DNA of 7,377 nucleotides from Betaproteobacteria bacterium (GTDB lineage: Bacteria > Pseudomonadota > Gammaproteobacteria > Burkholderiales > Burkholderiaceae_C): positions 1 through 7,377 of the forward strand of contig RFNL01000331.1 in the NCBI GenBank assembly GCA_009927195.1, read 5' to 3'. Under the pieces are notes generated by a model, which was given only the letters and a program-made list of their open reading frames with translations, ran no database searches and was not told where the DNA came from. Position 1 is the stretch's first letter. Every line of letters starts with the position of its first letter. The translations under genes were made by a program, and so were the position numbers. Below are positions 6,505 to 7,377 of this stretch, one piece after another.

Positions 6505-6548
6505 TTAGCCCTGGTATGCGCGCAAAAGTCACCCCGGCACAGGCCCGC

Positions 6549-7377
6549 TCAACTGCCCAGGGTGCGCACTATGGCTTGGGCGCACAAGGCCATCAAACCG
6601 CCTGGCAACAAGCCCAATAACAACACCAAGGCACCGTTGATGGACAAAACCACGCGCATATCCATTGGGGCAGAAACGGTGGTCGCCGTTAAAGGGGGGT
6701 CAAAGTACATGACCTTGACCACCCGCAGGTAGTAAAAGGCTCCAATCAGGGACATGACGACCGCGAAAACGGCCAGCCACAAGGCCCATGAGCTACCGGT
6801 CGAAACCAGCGCCTGCAACACCGATAACTTGGCATAAAACCCCACCATGGGTGGCACACCGGCCAAAGAGAACAAACAAATCGCCATCACCGCTGCGTAA
6901 AAAGGGCTGCGTTGGTTCAATCCTGCCAGGTCAGAGACCTCTTCACTTTCAAAACCATCGCGGGCCAACAGCAATATCACCCCAAAGCTGGCCAGGGTGG
7001 TCAAAACATAGGTCACCACATAAAACATGGAAGAACTGTATGCATTGGCCGCACTGCTGGTGCCGCCATTGACCACGCCGCTGATCAAACCCAACAACAT
7101 GAAACCCATTTGAGAGATGGTGGAAAAAGCCAGCATCCGCTTCAAGTTGGTTTGGGCGATGGCGGCCAAATTACCCACCAGCAAAGAGGCCACGGCCAAC
7201 AAAGCCAGCATTTGTTGCCAATCGATGGCCAAGGGCAACAGACCCTCCACCAATAAGCGCATGGTGATGGCAAATGCAGCAAGCTTGGGCGCACCGGCGA
7301 TCATCAAGGTGACTGCTGTGGGCGCGCCTTGGTAAACATCAGGTACCCACATGTGAAAAGGCACCACACCCAATTTG
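6549..7377 (-). CDS. nuoN: NADH-quinone oxidoreductase subunit N (5' truncated)
   Basis: These are the C-terminal 275 residues of NuoN, one of the antiporter-like proton-pumping membrane subunits of respiratory complex I. The frame is open through the window edge, and the visible part begins KLGVVPFHMWVPDVYQGAPT, the strongest NuoN signature. Lysines expected along the proton path are present: GAPKLAAF, QTNLKRMLAFSTISQMGF (equivalent to E. coli K247) and GVPPMVGFYAKLSVL (equivalent to K395). About eight hydrophobic segments remain. LRVVKVMYFDPP, shortly before the last segment, is also typical. The full protein is usually about 480-500 residues, so roughly 200 are missing beyond the window. 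NuoN is normally the last subunit of the nuoA-N cluster, which should continue to the right of the window. The Nudix and DUF1178 genes follow on the same strand with short gaps and no visible terminator. Confidence 0.97.
   Translation of the reverse strand, partial: KLGVVPFHMWVPDVYQGAPTAVTLMIAGAPKLAAFAITMRLLVEGLLPLAIDWQQMLALLAVASLLVGNLAAIAQTNLKRMLAFSTISQMGFMLLGLISGVVNGGTSSAANAYSSSMFYVVTYVLTTLASFGVILLLARDGFESEEVSDLAGLNQRSPFYAAVMAICLFSLAGVPPMVGFYAKLSVLQALVSTGSSWALWLAVFAVVMSLIGAFYYLRVVKVMYFDPPLTATTVSAPMDMRVVLSINGALVLLLGLLPGGLMALCAQAIVRTLGS

Noticed and set aside
6073..6732. 219-codon plus-strand open frame opposite the Nudix gene and the nuoN end
   Set aside because: The opposite strand carries two clearly conserved proteins here; this translation has no recognisable motif.
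1..7377. Mobile element, defence island, CRISPR or attachment site
   Set aside because: No transposase, integrase, restriction or toxin-like genes, no regular direct repeats and no tRNA were seen; gene density and content are those of a conserved chromosomal region.

Overview
This window looks like ordinary chromosomal sequence from a betaproteobacterium, most likely a Burkholderiales member in or near the Comamonadaceae. The reasons are the moderately GC-rich base composition, an endonuclease-type MutL with the VDMHAAHER motif, and the nuoN - Nudix - DUF1178 order, which I associate with the end of the complex I operon in this group. Genus cannot be fixed from the sequence alone. The window is almost entirely coding: seven genes plus short control regions, with the longest stretch between genes only about 60 bases. 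I see no tRNA, rRNA, CRISPR array, insertion sequence, integrase, toxin-antitoxin pair or phage gene.

Layout. (1) Bases 1-553, plus strand: the 3' end of a medium-chain dehydrogenase/quinone oxidoreductase gene cut by the window edge. (2) 554-1195, minus strand: a DedA-family membrane protein gene whose stop codon abuts the oxidoreductase stop codon exactly. (3) 1196-1257: a compact divergent control region serving dedA (left) and mutL (right). (4) 1258-5420, plus strand: a tightly packed three-gene unit, mutL, a Bcr/CflA-type MFS efflux transporter, and miaA. The junctions are a 1-base gap and an 11-base overlap, so translational coupling is likely. (5) 5401-7377, minus strand: nuoN (C-terminal part only), a Nudix hydrolase and a DUF1178 protein, reading toward miaA; the DUF1178 and miaA 3' ends overlap by 20 bases.

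How the genes work together. The mutL unit joins DNA mismatch repair with tRNA anticodon-loop modification, a pairing also known in enterobacteria (mutL-miaA), here with a drug-efflux transporter between them. The minus-strand unit is the tail of the respiratory complex I cluster followed by a probable ADP-ribose/nucleotide-sugar pyrophosphatase and a small putative zinc-ribbon protein. DedA and the partial oxidoreductase are independent housekeeping genes.

I found no convincing new biological system. The points worth a second look are modest: an expanded C-terminal segment in MiaA, the transporter between mutL and miaA, a very short mutL leader, a strong excess of the palindrome CCATGG in the first 4.4 kb, and zero-gap or overlapping convergent gene ends with no clear terminators.
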